This document shows positions 9,700 to 18,390 of a stretch of 41,895 bases of DNA, one piece after another. Where the stretch lies: NCBI GenBank assembly GCA_022360015.1, contig JAKSDQ010000144.1, positions 1-41,895 of the forward strand, read 5' to 3'. Every line of letters begins with the position of its first letter. The first letter of the stretch is position 1. The translations under genes were made by a program, and so were the position numbers. Source of the DNA: Cytophagales bacterium. Lineage in GTDB: Bacteria; Bacteroidota; Bacteroidia; Cytophagales; Cyclobacteriaceae. A model generated the notes under the pieces. The model saw only the letters and a program-made list of their open reading frames with translations. It made no database searches and was not told where the DNA came from.

Positions 9700-10189
9700 A
9701 GGTATTGGTCAATTTTATGGACTAAACGTCAGGAGAATACTTGTTTTGATCATTCATGAATTAAAAATTGACACACTGCTTATTAATTACATATTTTACA
9801 AAAAAACGACCTATTCATTAATAAATTGAATTGTTAATCGATCAAAAATTAAGATTTTTTTATTAACTGAGCATTCCTGTAGAATTGTATAATTCTTATA
9901 TTTTTTGTCTGAAAGCCTAAAAAATACGATCTCGGTAAATTTTTTAACTTTTTTCTTATTTTTTTAAAGATATTATAATTTCATACCCCAATCATTCCAT
10001 TTTTTTTACAGAAAATAAGATTGATGATATTAAAAACACCTTAAAAAATTGTAGAAAACGTAAAAAGTAAAATTTTTGGTTAAAAATTACACCAACTTTT
10101 TTTGCATCGGATTTTTTTCTACAGTTTATTTGTCCTTACGCTTATGCAAAATCTTATTTTGTTAATTGCTTTAATTAAACTTTTTTATT
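9700..10189. other. Long AT-rich region upstream of amt
   Basis: 490 bp with no credible gene, dominated by A and T runs. A perfect inverted repeat AGAATT-GTAT-AATTCT lies at 9881-9896. I could not find an exact TAnnTTTG -7 box; the closest is TTATTTTG at 10154-10161, about 28 bp before the amt start. I also found no convincing sigma-54 (GG-N10-GC) site. It is presumably the regulatory region and 5' leader of the nitrogen genes. Confidence 0.5.
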
Positions 10190-11497
10190 ATGAAAAAAAT
10201 GCTTACAGAGACATTTTCTATGGTTGAATTGAGTGTGGCAGCTTTGGCCCAGGATCCTGCCCAGGCAGCTATAGATGCAGCTTCGGTCGGAGCGAACGCT
10301 TTATTTACTGCCAATAATGTATGGATGATGTTGGCAACGGTCCTGGTTTTTATTATGCACCTGGGATTTGCCGGTGTGGAGGCAGGGTTTACCCAGGCCA
10401 AAAATACAGTCAACATATTGTTTAAAAATACTTTGACACCGGTCATAGGCTTATTGACTTACACCTTTATGGGGTTTAGCCTGATGTACCCGGACGCCGA
10501 GGCTGGTTTTTGGTTCGCCTTTGACGGATTTGGTATTGTGCCCAGGGAAAACGGTATGACTTCCGATTATGCCGACTATACAAGGTGGACAGACTTCCTG
10601 TTCCAGGGAATGTTTGCTGCCACGGCTGCCACCATCGTATCCGGTGCAGTAGCTGAGCGGATTAAAATTAATGCTTACCTGATATTTACGGTCTTGTTCG
10701 TGGGGATTGTTTATCCTGTTATCGGCGGATGGAAGTGGGGGGCCGGAGCACTCGATGCCATGGGCTTTGCCGATTTTGCCGGATCTACCCTTGTACACTC
10801 GGTAGGCGGATGGGGAGCCCTTGCGGGTATTATTGTGCTCGGTCCGCGTATCGGAAAATATGTCGACGGCAAGGTGATCGATAAACCGGGATCAAGTGTG
10901 CCCCTGGCGGTAATTGGTGTATTTCTGCTTTGGCTGGGTTGGTTTGGCTTCAATGGTGGATCGGTACTATCTGCAGACCCGGCTTTGACTTCACTGGTAC
11001 TGGTCAATACCAGTCTTGGCGCCTGTGCGGGAGCTATGGGTGGTTATATCACAGGATGGCTGGTTTTCAAAAGATTAGACCTGGGTATGGTGCTTAACGG
11101 CATACTTGCCGGCCTGGTAGGCATTACGGCAGGAGCCGATGTAATTACCTATGGAGAGTCTATTTTCATTGGACTGGTGGCTGGTGTGCTGGTGGTTTTA
11201 TCTGCGATTACGCTCGACAAGTTTAAGCTGGATGACTGTGTGGGTGCCGTCTCCGTGCACTTAACCTGCGGTATCTGGGGTACTTTGGCGACTGGAATAT
11301 TTGGAGCGGGTGTAAGTTTCCTTCCACAGGTATACGGTGTATTGATATGCGGTGGTGCCGCATTTGGCTCAGCACTGATCATATTTTTCCTGCTGGATAA
11401 AACAATTGGCATCAGAGTTTCCAAAGAACATGAAGAAGAGGGTATGGATAGCCACGAACATGGCATCAGGGGATACACCATTGTTTACAATGAGTAG
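10190..11497 (+). CDS. amt: Ammonium transporter (Amt family)
   Basis: Integral inner-membrane ammonium channel of 435 residues with about 11 membrane segments. The twin pore histidines are present: H203 in STLVHSVGGWGALAG and H357 in GAVSVHLTCGIWG. So is the conserved Asp of DFAGST (D195), which belongs to the ammonium recruitment site. The N-terminal 30 residues are less conserved and may act as a signal or extra segment. The C-terminal cytosolic tail (HEEEGMDSHEHGIRGYTI) keeps the conserved HG-RGY type end. No glnK/PII gene follows, unlike many bacterial amt loci. A porin and glnA follow instead, which supports a role in ammonium assimilation. Confidence 0.96.
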   Translation: MKKMLTETFSMVELSVAALAQDPAQAAIDAASVGANALFTANNVWMMLATVLVFIMHLGFAGVEAGFTQAKNTVNILFKNTLTPVIGLLTYTFMGFSLMYPDAEAGFWFAFDGFGIVPRENGMTSDYADYTRWTDFLFQGMFAATAATIVSGAVAERIKINAYLIFTVLFVGIVYPVIGGWKWGAGALDAMGFADFAGSTLVHSVGGWGALAGIIVLGPRIGKYVDGKVIDKPGSSVPLAVIGVFLLWLGWFGFNGGSVLSADPALTSLVLVNTSLGACAGAMGGYITGWLVFKRLDLGMVLNGILAGLVGITAGADVITYGESIFIGLVAGVLVVLSAITLDKFKLDDCVGAVSVHLTCGIWGTLATGIFGAGVSFLPQVYGVLICGGAAFGSALIIFFLLDKTIGIRVSKEHEEEGMDSHEHGIRGYTIVYNE

Positions 11498-11518
11498 CTA
11501 ACCTGGCTCAATATAAAA

Positions 11519-11562
11519 GGCCCTTAACCGGGTGAGTGGCAGCTCACACCGGTTAACAGGCC
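11519..11562. promoter_or_regulatory. Strong intercistronic stem-loop between amt and porin
   Basis: Long hairpin: GGCC (11519-11522), TTAACCGG (11524-11531) and GTGAG (11532-11536) pair with CTCAC (11543-11547), CCGGTTAA (11549-11556) and GGCC (11559-11562), around a 6-nt loop. On the plus strand it is followed by A-rich rather than T-rich DNA, so it is not a classical terminator. It could be an attenuation or mRNA-processing/stability element that lets amt and porin be expressed at different levels. Confidence 0.6.
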
Positions 11563-11622
11563 AAAAAATGTCACAAAAAAATTGTCCTAAAACAAAATTT
11601 GTAACCATAATTCAAATTTAAA

Positions 11623-12789
11623 ATGAAAAAAGCACTTTTACTATTGTTGGGTCTTGCATTATTAATCATAACTCAAAGTGTCCGGGCCCAGGACGAGAAA
11701 GAGGATAACAAATTTCCAGTAGATATTTCAGGATCTGTGGATACTTACTTTAAAACAAATTTAACATCCAAAAATGTGGCCGATGAAGAAGGGGCATTTA
11801 TCACACCTGGTTCATCATTTGCCAATAAATCGGGGTTTGCCCTGGGTATGGTCAACTTAATTGCCTCCAAAGAATGGGATAAAGTCGGATTTGTGGCTGA
11901 CCTGGTATTTGGTCCCCGCGGAACGGATGCGGTATTTAACTCTATGGGATCATCCAGCATTGTCAACCAATTGTACGGTTACTGGAACGTCAGTGATAAG
12001 GTGACCCTGACCATGGGTAATTTCAACACCTTCCTGGGGTATGAAGTGATCTCACCAGTGGATAACTTTAATTATTCTACCTCCTACATGTTCTCTTACG
12101 GCCCCTTCTCCCATACGGGGGTTAAGGCCGATATTTCCCTATCAGATAACCTGAGCCTGATGGCAGGGATTTTGAATCCTACCGATTTAACGGAATTCAA
12201 CCCTGCGAGTACCTATTCACTTGGTGCTCAACTTGGGTATGAAAATGATAAGGGAAGTATTTACTTTAATGTATTATACGGTGATCAGGATGGTAATCTG
12301 GATGAAGATTTGGCTTTGACAGCAGATACAACCTCTGCCGGAAACACCTTACAGTTTGATATAACCACCGGATGGAATTTGACAGATGCGTTGTATGTCG
12401 GTTTAAATACCACTATTAATACTACCGATGCCGGAGAGGTATTTAACGGAACTTCGGTAGAGGACGCAGACGGTGACTCATTTGGCTTTTATGGTGTTGC
12501 CGGCTACATTCAGCTTACTACTTCCGATGTATTTGCTATTGGAGCGAGAGTAGAATATTTCTCAGAGTTTGAAGAAGGCGCAGGTGCTATCGGTGCTTAT
12601 GATGCTGATGGTGATGCCAGTATACTGGACGTTACCCTGACCGGAAAAATAAGTATTGGCAATCATATGACTTTAATACCTGAGGTAAGACTGGATGCTG
12701 CCTCAGAGGATGGAACCTTCGTTGAGGATGATTTGGATCCTACCCAGAGCCTGGCATCATTTTTAGTAGCAGCCGTTTTTTCATTCTAA
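11623..12789 (+). CDS. Outer-membrane beta-barrel porin (BBP2-like) in the ammonium locus
   Basis: Predicted outer-membrane porin of 388 residues. A clear signal peptide (MKKALLLLLGLALLIITQ..., cleavage near VRAQ-DE) is followed by about 365 residues of amphipathic strands alternating with acidic turns, and the protein ends in a strand with a terminal phenylalanine (FLVAAVFSF), as expected for BamA-dependent barrels. The segment LTMGNFNTFLGYEVISP and the overall layout resemble the putative beta-barrel porin-2 family. It lies between amt and glnA in the same direction, so I infer it lets ammonium or small nitrogen compounds through the outer membrane. No substrate residues can be identified. 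Start at 11623 gives a canonical signal peptide. Confidence 0.8.
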   Translation: MKKALLLLLGLALLIITQSVRAQDEKEDNKFPVDISGSVDTYFKTNLTSKNVADEEGAFITPGSSFANKSGFALGMVNLIASKEWDKVGFVADLVFGPRGTDAVFNSMGSSSIVNQLYGYWNVSDKVTLTMGNFNTFLGYEVISPVDNFNYSTSYMFSYGPFSHTGVKADISLSDNLSLMAGILNPTDLTEFNPASTYSLGAQLGYENDKGSIYFNVLYGDQDGNLDEDLALTADTTSAGNTLQFDITTGWNLTDALYVGLNTTINTTDAGEVFNGTSVEDADGDSFGFYGVAGYIQLTTSDVFAIGARVEYFSEFEEGAGAIGAYDADGDASILDVTLTGKISIGNHMTLIPEVRLDAASEDGTFVEDDLDPTQSLASFLVAAVFSF

Positions 12790-13129
12790 ATATTAATATG
12801 CCGGATTATGTGTTCCTTTTTCCGGATAAGCCAATTATTCGGGAAAGTCAATAATCCGGAATACATTAAATGTTTAAAGATCCTTTTGATGCTGAATTTT
12901 TGTCAAAACATAATAAATTGGGTATTTTTTATATCATAAAAGCAAAAATAATTGTATATTTAAAGGTTATTGGATAAAATAAATGCCTAAAATTTGAAAA
13001 ATTGCAAAGATAAAGCGTCAAGCGGGTTGAATTTTAGAAATAATTGAAAATAAATACCTTTTATTGATGAAATAAAAAACCTGAATCTGACACCTTATTC
13101 ATGAATAATCATTTTAAAAATAGAAAAGT
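12790..13129. other. AT-rich intergenic region upstream of glnA
   Basis: 340 bp without a gene. Near the left end is the inverted repeat listed at 12801-12859. The rest is AT-rich and must contain the glnA promoter. The closest -7-like sequences are TATATTTA and TACCTTTT, neither an exact TAnnTTTG match, so I do not place a promoter. Confidence 0.5.
12801..12859 (+). terminator. Possible 3'-end stem-loop of the porin transcript
   Basis: Perfect 9-bp inverted repeat CCGGATTAT (12801-12809) / ATAATCCGG (12851-12859) with a 41-nt loop, 11 bp after the porin stop. There is no T-run behind it, so it is only weakly terminator-like. Confidence 0.35.
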
Positions 13130-14152
13130 ATGGCTAAAGTAAAATTAGAGTACATTTGGTTAGACGGATACAAACCAACTCAAAATTTAAGAAGTAAAAC
13201 TAAAATCGTAGATGATTTTGGCGGTACCTTGGCTGACTGTCCCATGTGGTCATTTGATGGAAGCTCCACAGAGCAGGCTGAAGGTAATTCTTCGGATTGC
13301 CTGTTGAAACCAGTGGCCCTATTTCCCGACCTGGGAAGAAAAAATGCCTACCTGGTAATGACCGAAGTGTTAAATCCCGATGAAACGCCACACGAATCAA
13401 ATGGCCGTGCCACCATAGACGATGATGACAATGATTTTTGGTTTGGCTTCGAGCAGGAATATACTTTATGGAATCCGGAAACGGACAAGCCGCTTGGTTT
13501 TCCGGCTACAGGTTATCCTGCGCCCCAGGGCCAGTATTACTGCTCCGTAGGTGCTGCCAATGCATTCGGAAGGGAGATTGTAGAAGAACATCTGGATTTG
13601 TGCCTGAATGCAGGGATTAACATTGAAGGAATCAATGCGGAGGTAATGGCCGGGCAGTGGGAATTCCAGACTTTTGCCAAAGGAGCCAAGGCCGCCGGAG
13701 ACCATACCTGGGTAGCCAGATATTTATTGGAAAGAACCGCTGAGAAATACGGTGTGGTTGTCAACTGGCATTGCAAGCCGGTCAAAGGAGATTGGAATGG
13801 TTCTGGTAAGCATGCCAACTTTTCTAATTCCCTGTTAAGAAATGCCGGTAGTGAGGCTGTGTATAATGCTATCTGCGATGCTTTTGGCGATGTAATTGAA
13901 GAGCATATCGAGGTGTATGGTGCGGATAATCACGAAAGACTGACCGGTTTGCACGAAACGCAATCTATCGATAAATTCAGCTACGGCATCTCCGACCGGG
14001 GTGCTTCTATCCGTATACCGGTAGCTACGGTTGTCAACGGATGGAAAGGTTGGCTGGAAGACAGAAGACCTGCTTCAAATGCTGATCCTTATAAGGTTGC
14101 AAGCAGAATCATAAAAACGGTAAAAGGTGTGGCAGTTGAAGTCGAGGCCTGA
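13130..14152 (+). CDS. glnA: Glutamine synthetase type II (eukaryote-like)
   Basis: Forms glutamine from glutamate, ammonium and ATP. At 340 residues it fits the short GSII class rather than the GSI (about 470) or GSIII (about 720) enzymes. Diagnostic segments are the N-terminal LEYIWLDGY, WSFDGSSTEQAEG near 40-52, the metal-site strand FEQEYTLW (107-114), GINIEGINAEVMAGQWEFQ, the ATP-site region NWHCKPVKGDWNGSGKHANFS, and SDRGASIRIP with EDRRPASNADPY near the end. GSII lacks the adenylylation Tyr loop of GSI, so control is probably transcriptional. It sits behind amt and the porin and is followed by a strong terminator, which makes the three genes a nitrogen-assimilation module. Confidence 0.95.
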   Translation: MAKVKLEYIWLDGYKPTQNLRSKTKIVDDFGGTLADCPMWSFDGSSTEQAEGNSSDCLLKPVALFPDLGRKNAYLVMTEVLNPDETPHESNGRATIDDDDNDFWFGFEQEYTLWNPETDKPLGFPATGYPAPQGQYYCSVGAANAFGREIVEEHLDLCLNAGINIEGINAEVMAGQWEFQTFAKGAKAAGDHTWVARYLLERTAEKYGVVVNWHCKPVKGDWNGSGKHANFSNSLLRNAGSEAVYNAICDAFGDVIEEHIEVYGADNHERLTGLHETQSIDKFSYGISDRGASIRIPVATVVNGWKGWLEDRRPASNADPYKVASRIIKTVKGVAVEVEA

Positions 14153-14222
14153 TCGCTGACCGTTTTCCAAAAGAGATATAGCAAAGAAAACTTTAATCCT
14201 TGCTTTTCTTTATATTCATCCG

Positions 14223-14257
14223 AATGATGCGCCATTCCCGGCGCATTATTTTTTTTT
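14223..14257 (+). terminator. Rho-independent terminator after glnA
   Basis: Stem AATGATGCGCC (14223-14233) / GGCGCATTATT (14240-14250), 11 bp including one G-T pair, with a 6-nt loop and followed by T to 14257. A classical intrinsic terminator 71 bp after the glnA stop. Confidence 0.9.
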
Positions 14258-14299
14258 ACAGCGCTTATTAATAACTTCGTCTTTTTAACTTCCGGGTAC

Positions 14300-15616
14300 A
14301 TGAGAAAAAAACTGTTATACGAGGGGGCCAGGAAACTTGAATACGAGATCAGGCACATCGTTAAAAAGGCTGAGTTGGTTGAAAACTGCGGTCAGCCGAT
14401 TTATTGGGAAAATATAGGCGATCCTATTCAAAAGCATGCGAAGGTGCCGGGTTGGATCAAGGAAATCATCGGCAACCTCGTGAAAGAAGACGGAACCTAC
14501 GGTTATTGTCATTCGCAAGGTGATCCGGAAGCGCGGGCTTTCGTAGCCGGGCAAAATAATTTATTAAAAGGTGTCCGGGTGTCCGCCAATGACATACTCT
14601 TTTTTAATGGGCTCGGCGACGCTATATCCAAACTATACAGGTATCTGCCGCCTACTTCCAGGGTAATTGGCCCTTCACCCACCTATTCCACCCATTCATC
14701 TACCGAAGCCGCACATGCTAACAGTGATCCGCTCACCTACAATCTTGATCCTGATAATTATTGGTATCCGGACCTGGATGACCTTTATAATAAGGTGAAG
14801 TACAATCCCAACATCGCAGGTATTTTAATCATTAATCCGGACAATCCTACCGGTATGGTCTACCCGCCGGAATACCTGGAAAAAATTGTAGCTATTGCCC
14901 GTGAATTTGATCTTTTGCTGATCAGCGATGAGATTTATACCAACATTATTTACAATGGGGCAAAGACACTTCGCTTAGCAGAGATAGTAGGGGATTTACC
15001 TGGCATTGCTTTGAAGGGTATTTCGAAGGAATTACCCTGGCCTGGTGCCAGGTGTGGCTGGATGGAGTTTTACAACCGCAATCTGCACCCTGAATTCAGC
15101 GATTTTTGTACAGCGCTGGAAGATGCAAAGATGGTTGAAGTCTGTTCTACCACCTTACCCCAAAAAGCCTTGCCGCTTATTCTGGGAGATCCCAGATACA
15201 GAGAATATGTAGCGGTTAAAAATCAAGCCATAGGTGAAAGGAGTAAGGTAATCTCAGGCATCTTAAGTGATGTTGCGCCAATAAGATTTGTGGCTACGCA
15301 GGGGGCTTTCTATAATACCATGGTATTTAAGGAAGGAGCATTGAGGCCTGGTCAGTTCCTGAAAACAGATAACCCGGAAATACAAGCTTTGCTGGACGAC
15401 TGGATCGATGATCAAACTCCGTTAGATAAGCGGTTTGTGTACTATCTTTTAGCCACAACCGGTGTGTGCGTGGTGCCTCTGTCATCGTTTCATTCCGGTT
15501 TGCAGGGTTTCAGGGTGACTTTACTGGAAGAAAATCCGGAACTTTTGCGATTGACTTTCAATAAGATAAAAGGTGCCATCAAGGAATACTGCCAGTCAGA
15601 TATGATAAAAGTCTGA
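14300..15616 (+). CDS. PLP-dependent class I/II aminotransferase
   Basis: Fold-type I aminotransferase of 438 residues. PLP-site signatures are present: NPDNPTG (179-185) for the cofactor-facing Asn, SDEIYT with D210, and the Schiff-base lysine K243 in GISKELPWPGAR, followed by the carboxylate-binding R251. The enzyme is somewhat longer than aspartate aminotransferases (about 400 residues). The substrate cannot be read from the sequence; alanine- or aromatic-type transamination is possible. It stands alone between the glnA terminator and the convergent gpsA, with only 22 bp to the latter. Its position after the glutamine synthetase is suggestive of amino-nitrogen metabolism, but the terminator argues against co-transcription. 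Confidence 0.85.
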   Translation: MRKKLLYEGARKLEYEIRHIVKKAELVENCGQPIYWENIGDPIQKHAKVPGWIKEIIGNLVKEDGTYGYCHSQGDPEARAFVAGQNNLLKGVRVSANDILFFNGLGDAISKLYRYLPPTSRVIGPSPTYSTHSSTEAAHANSDPLTYNLDPDNYWYPDLDDLYNKVKYNPNIAGILIINPDNPTGMVYPPEYLEKIVAIAREFDLLLISDEIYTNIIYNGAKTLRLAEIVGDLPGIALKGISKELPWPGARCGWMEFYNRNLHPEFSDFCTALEDAKMVEVCSTTLPQKALPLILGDPRYREYVAVKNQAIGERSKVISGILSDVAPIRFVATQGAFYNTMVFKEGALRPGQFLKTDNPEIQALLDDWIDDQTPLDKRFVYYLLATTGVCVVPLSSFHSGLQGFRVTLLEENPELLRLTFNKIKGAIKEYCQSDMIKV

Positions 15617-15638
15617 GTTTTTAAAGATGGATTTCGCA

Positions 15639-16688
15639 TTACAGGAAATCAATGTCCACATTAAATGGGTATTTCATTAAATACTGCAAAGCCTCCTCCA
15701 CGGTAAGGGCTTCAAACAGGACTTTATGTAGCATATCCAGTATGGGGGTACGGACTTTATAAAAATTGGCCAGCTTTTTGGCAATTTTTATGGTATTAAT
15801 GCCTTCCGCCGTCTCCTCCATTGATTCAACGATCTGCGGTAGTTTTTCACCCTGCGCCAGCCGGTAACCAACGCTGAAATTTCGACTGAGTGTACTCGAA
15901 CAGGTGGCTACAAGATCACCGACCCCTGCAAGGCCGATAAAGGCTTCAGTATTGCCACCGAGTGCCCTGCCCAGGTAGATCATTTCAACCATGCCACGGC
16001 TGATCAGAAGTGCCCTCGCGTTTTCCCCGTAGCCCAGGCCGCTCAATGCCCCTGAGGCGATGGCAATGATATTCTTTAATACACCACAGAGCTCTACACC
16101 AATTAAATCCTTGCTTCCGTAAACCTGAAAACGATCATTTCTTAACAGTCTTATGCCTGCCTCGATCACTTCATCAAAATGGCTGGCCACCACTGTAGCA
16201 GCGGGTTGAAGGTCTGCCAGCTCCCTGGCAAGATTGGGACCAGCCAAACAGCCTACTCTTACAACCACGCTTTCATCCTGTATGATTTCGCTCATGGTTT
16301 TGACCTGATCGCGGTTAAGTTTTGTGACGTTGTCCATTTCAGCAGGAGTAGAAACGTCCATGCCTTTGGTGCCGTGAATAAGCAGGTGATAGGGGTGCAG
16401 GTAGGCGGATAAATCTTTTATCAACGACCTGAAAGCCGACGAAGGTACAATAGGAAAAAGAATGTCACATTTGGTGGCTATTTCCTGCAGTTCGTTAGTG
16501 CCACTGATATTTTTATGAAGCTTTTGGCCGCTGCTGATACCTTCGTTTTTAATCCGGTTTACAACGGCTTCATTTCTTGCGTAAAGCAGTACCTTACTTT
16601 TTTCAGCTAATATATTCGCAATGGCCGTACCAAAGCTCCCTGCTCCGATTACCCCCACAGGTTTTTCAGACGATATTTTCGAGTCCAT
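15639..16688 (-). CDS. gpsA: NAD(P)-dependent glycerol-3-phosphate dehydrogenase
   Basis: Reduces dihydroxyacetone phosphate to sn-glycerol-3-phosphate, the backbone of phospholipids. The 349 residues show the Rossmann motif GVIGAGSFGTAIA near the N-terminus, the substrate/catalytic segment GVLKNIIAIASG with its conserved lysine, and GLAGVGDLVATCSSTLSRN with the conserved Arg-Asn pair. I chose the ATG at 16688 (MDSKISSEKP); a GTG two codons upstream is possible. The start lies inside the end of the acyltransferase gene (23-bp overlap), so translation is probably coupled and the product feeds directly into that enzyme. Confidence 0.95.
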   Translation of the reverse strand: MDSKISSEKPVGVIGAGSFGTAIANILAEKSKVLLYARNEAVVNRIKNEGISSGQKLHKNISGTNELQEIATKCDILFPIVPSSAFRSLIKDLSAYLHPYHLLIHGTKGMDVSTPAEMDNVTKLNRDQVKTMSEIIQDESVVVRVGCLAGPNLARELADLQPAATVVASHFDEVIEAGIRLLRNDRFQVYGSKDLIGVELCGVLKNIIAIASGALSGLGYGENARALLISRGMVEMIYLGRALGGNTEAFIGLAGVGDLVATCSSTLSRNFSVGYRLAQGEKLPQIVESMEETAEGINTIKIAKKLANFYKVRTPILDMLHKVLFEALTVEEALQYLMKYPFNVDIDFL

Positions 16689-18363
16689 ACCCACATAATC
16701 GGTTATGATAATAAAATAATGTGTTCAGGTCATGGGTTATCAGATTACCCTCCTTATTTTTTACCAGGGGTCTTTTCGAGTGATACATGCCAACATTATA
16801 CAAGCCATGGTCAATGATTTTATCCGGGGTATCCCTGAGATGGGGAGCGATGGTAACTTTTTGTTCCTGGTTTAAAAGGTGTATCTGTTGCAAGGCAAGT
16901 TCGAACGATTTCCTGAACTCCTCATAGGAAATGATGCTTTCTTCTTTTGGGATTCTCAGCAAATCATAGAGATCCAGGTGACTGTGTCTTTTTTTCAGAA
17001 TATTAAATGCCGTAAAGGCTACCAAATGACTTGAAAAAACGCGATTATTCCTGCGAAATTCCTTGACGATTACTTCACCCAGTCTTCTGGTATATTCCTT
17101 TTCCCTTTGAAGATCTTCTGTAATCTCACCATTACTGATAAAGTAATCGCGAATATTTATCCTTCTTCCTTTTTTATCGATACTGTTTCCGGCCTCATCC
17201 ACATAATTACCCAACAAATCAAGTCCCCTTCCGATAGATACCGAAATGTCAGACCCCTTGGTAATAAATTTAAAAAGAAATATCAGGATTTTGTATGAAT
17301 TGGTAAATGAGTCGTTTTCAACATAATACCTTTCCTGACCTTTTGACTGCAAATAATCGTTAATGAGCCCGGGGGCCTCTACCACAAAGTGATAGTTGAT
17401 GACTACAGGAACCACAAACACCTTATGATTCTCCTCATCACTGTTATGTTGAAGGCTATGGCGCTGGGCTTCCATGGCACTCCCTAACAACCCCAGCTTT
17501 AATTTGCTTTCTATTTTACCTGACCTGGAGCGGGTGCCTCCCGGGAAAAAAAGGCCGTGACATCCCTTGACGGTTGCTAATTTGGAATAGGTCTTTAGCG
17601 TCTCCCTGTAAATCTGATTTTTTTTTCTTCTATCCACTTTGTATGCCCCCAGGCTGTTCATAAAGTAAGCCAGAATGCCAATATTGAACAGGTTTAACCC
17701 TGCCCCGTAAATAAATGGGGGCAAACCCAGAATATGAATTACCCAGCCAATCAATATCGAATCCAAATTGCTGAAATGGGTAGGTACCATGATGACGGTG
17801 CCTTTTTTAGCGAGGTTTCTCAACTGCTCAACTTCACCGGTGATCTGGATTTTATCCTGAAGTGTCACCCGCCTGCTCCAGACCGAACGCCAACCTTTGA
17901 CCTTTGAGGCGTTTAGCAGCCGTTTAAAGCCGAACTTTACCAGGGTTCGTGCCAGTTTGTAACGGGACCGCTTAAAGTTGCCCTGAATCTCATGGGCATA
18001 CCGGGAGACAATTTCATGTAAGATGTTTTTTATCTCATCTTCATGTTTTTTCTCGTTGTTGCCGACAGAAATTTTTAAAAGCCTGGCTTTGATCCCGGAC
18101 CAAAATGCCGGATCGTCATCCGGGTCGACGTTCCAGGGATTTTGCTTAACCCGCAACATCTCCTTGAACCTGGTTTGCTCTATTTCTTCTTTCAGGCTTC
18201 CGTTTTCCGCATGTAGGGCAGTAATCACTGAAACCGATTCATGAATAACTGATTCAATGAATTGTTTCCGGTTTTTACTGAGCTGGACCACCGGCCAATC
18301 CATAGAGCCCGGCAAGATGGGAGCATATTTCTTCTTCACATAAGAGTCGCCTGAAGCTTGCAT
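16666..18363 (-). CDS. PlsB-like glycerol-phosphate acyltransferase
   Basis: Membrane-associated acyltransferase of 565 residues in the LPLAT superfamily. The catalytic H-x4-D motif is HFSNLD (H196, D201). The glycerol-phosphate-binding motif appears as FFPGGTRSRSG (about 272-282), where the usual glutamate of the F-P/x-E-G-T-R-S motif is glycine. The codons at this spot (ccg gga ggc acc) read cleanly, so it is not a visible frame error. The large size with helical N- and C-terminal parts resembles PlsB-type glycerol-3-phosphate acyltransferases more than the about 250-residue PlsC. Overlap with gpsA, which makes glycerol-3-phosphate, supports that role. The ATG at 18363 (MQASGDSYVKK) is preferred over a TTG one codon earlier. 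Confidence 0.8.
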   Translation of the reverse strand: MQASGDSYVKKKYAPILPGSMDWPVVQLSKNRKQFIESVIHESVSVITALHAENGSLKEEIEQTRFKEMLRVKQNPWNVDPDDDPAFWSGIKARLLKISVGNNEKKHEDEIKNILHEIVSRYAHEIQGNFKRSRYKLARTLVKFGFKRLLNASKVKGWRSVWSRRVTLQDKIQITGEVEQLRNLAKKGTVIMVPTHFSNLDSILIGWVIHILGLPPFIYGAGLNLFNIGILAYFMNSLGAYKVDRRKKNQIYRETLKTYSKLATVKGCHGLFFPGGTRSRSGKIESKLKLGLLGSAMEAQRHSLQHNSDEENHKVFVVPVVINYHFVVEAPGLINDYLQSKGQERYYVENDSFTNSYKILIFLFKFITKGSDISVSIGRGLDLLGNYVDEAGNSIDKKGRRINIRDYFISNGEITEDLQREKEYTRRLGEVIVKEFRRNNRVFSSHLVAFTAFNILKKRHSHLDLYDLLRIPKEESIISYEEFRKSFELALQQIHLLNQEQKVTIAPHLRDTPDKIIDHGLYNVGMYHSKRPLVKNKEGNLITHDLNTLFYYHNRLCGYGLENIV

Positions 18364-18390
18364 CAAAAAATCTGTTGATTACCTGCTAAT

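Noticed and set aside
9700-10189. Sigma-54 promoter or riboswitch upstream of amt
   Set aside because: No GG-N10-GC element and no recognisable conserved riboswitch core could be found by eye, so none is claimed.
10451-11007. Long minus-strand frames inside amt (and similar frames inside glnA and the porin)
   Set aside because: They are antisense to genes with intact catalytic or pore motifs and have low-complexity translations.
11519-11562. The amt-porin stem-loop as a Rho-independent terminator
   Set aside because: It is strong but followed by A-rich DNA on the plus strand, so a classical terminator is unlikely; it is listed as an intercistronic regulatory structure.
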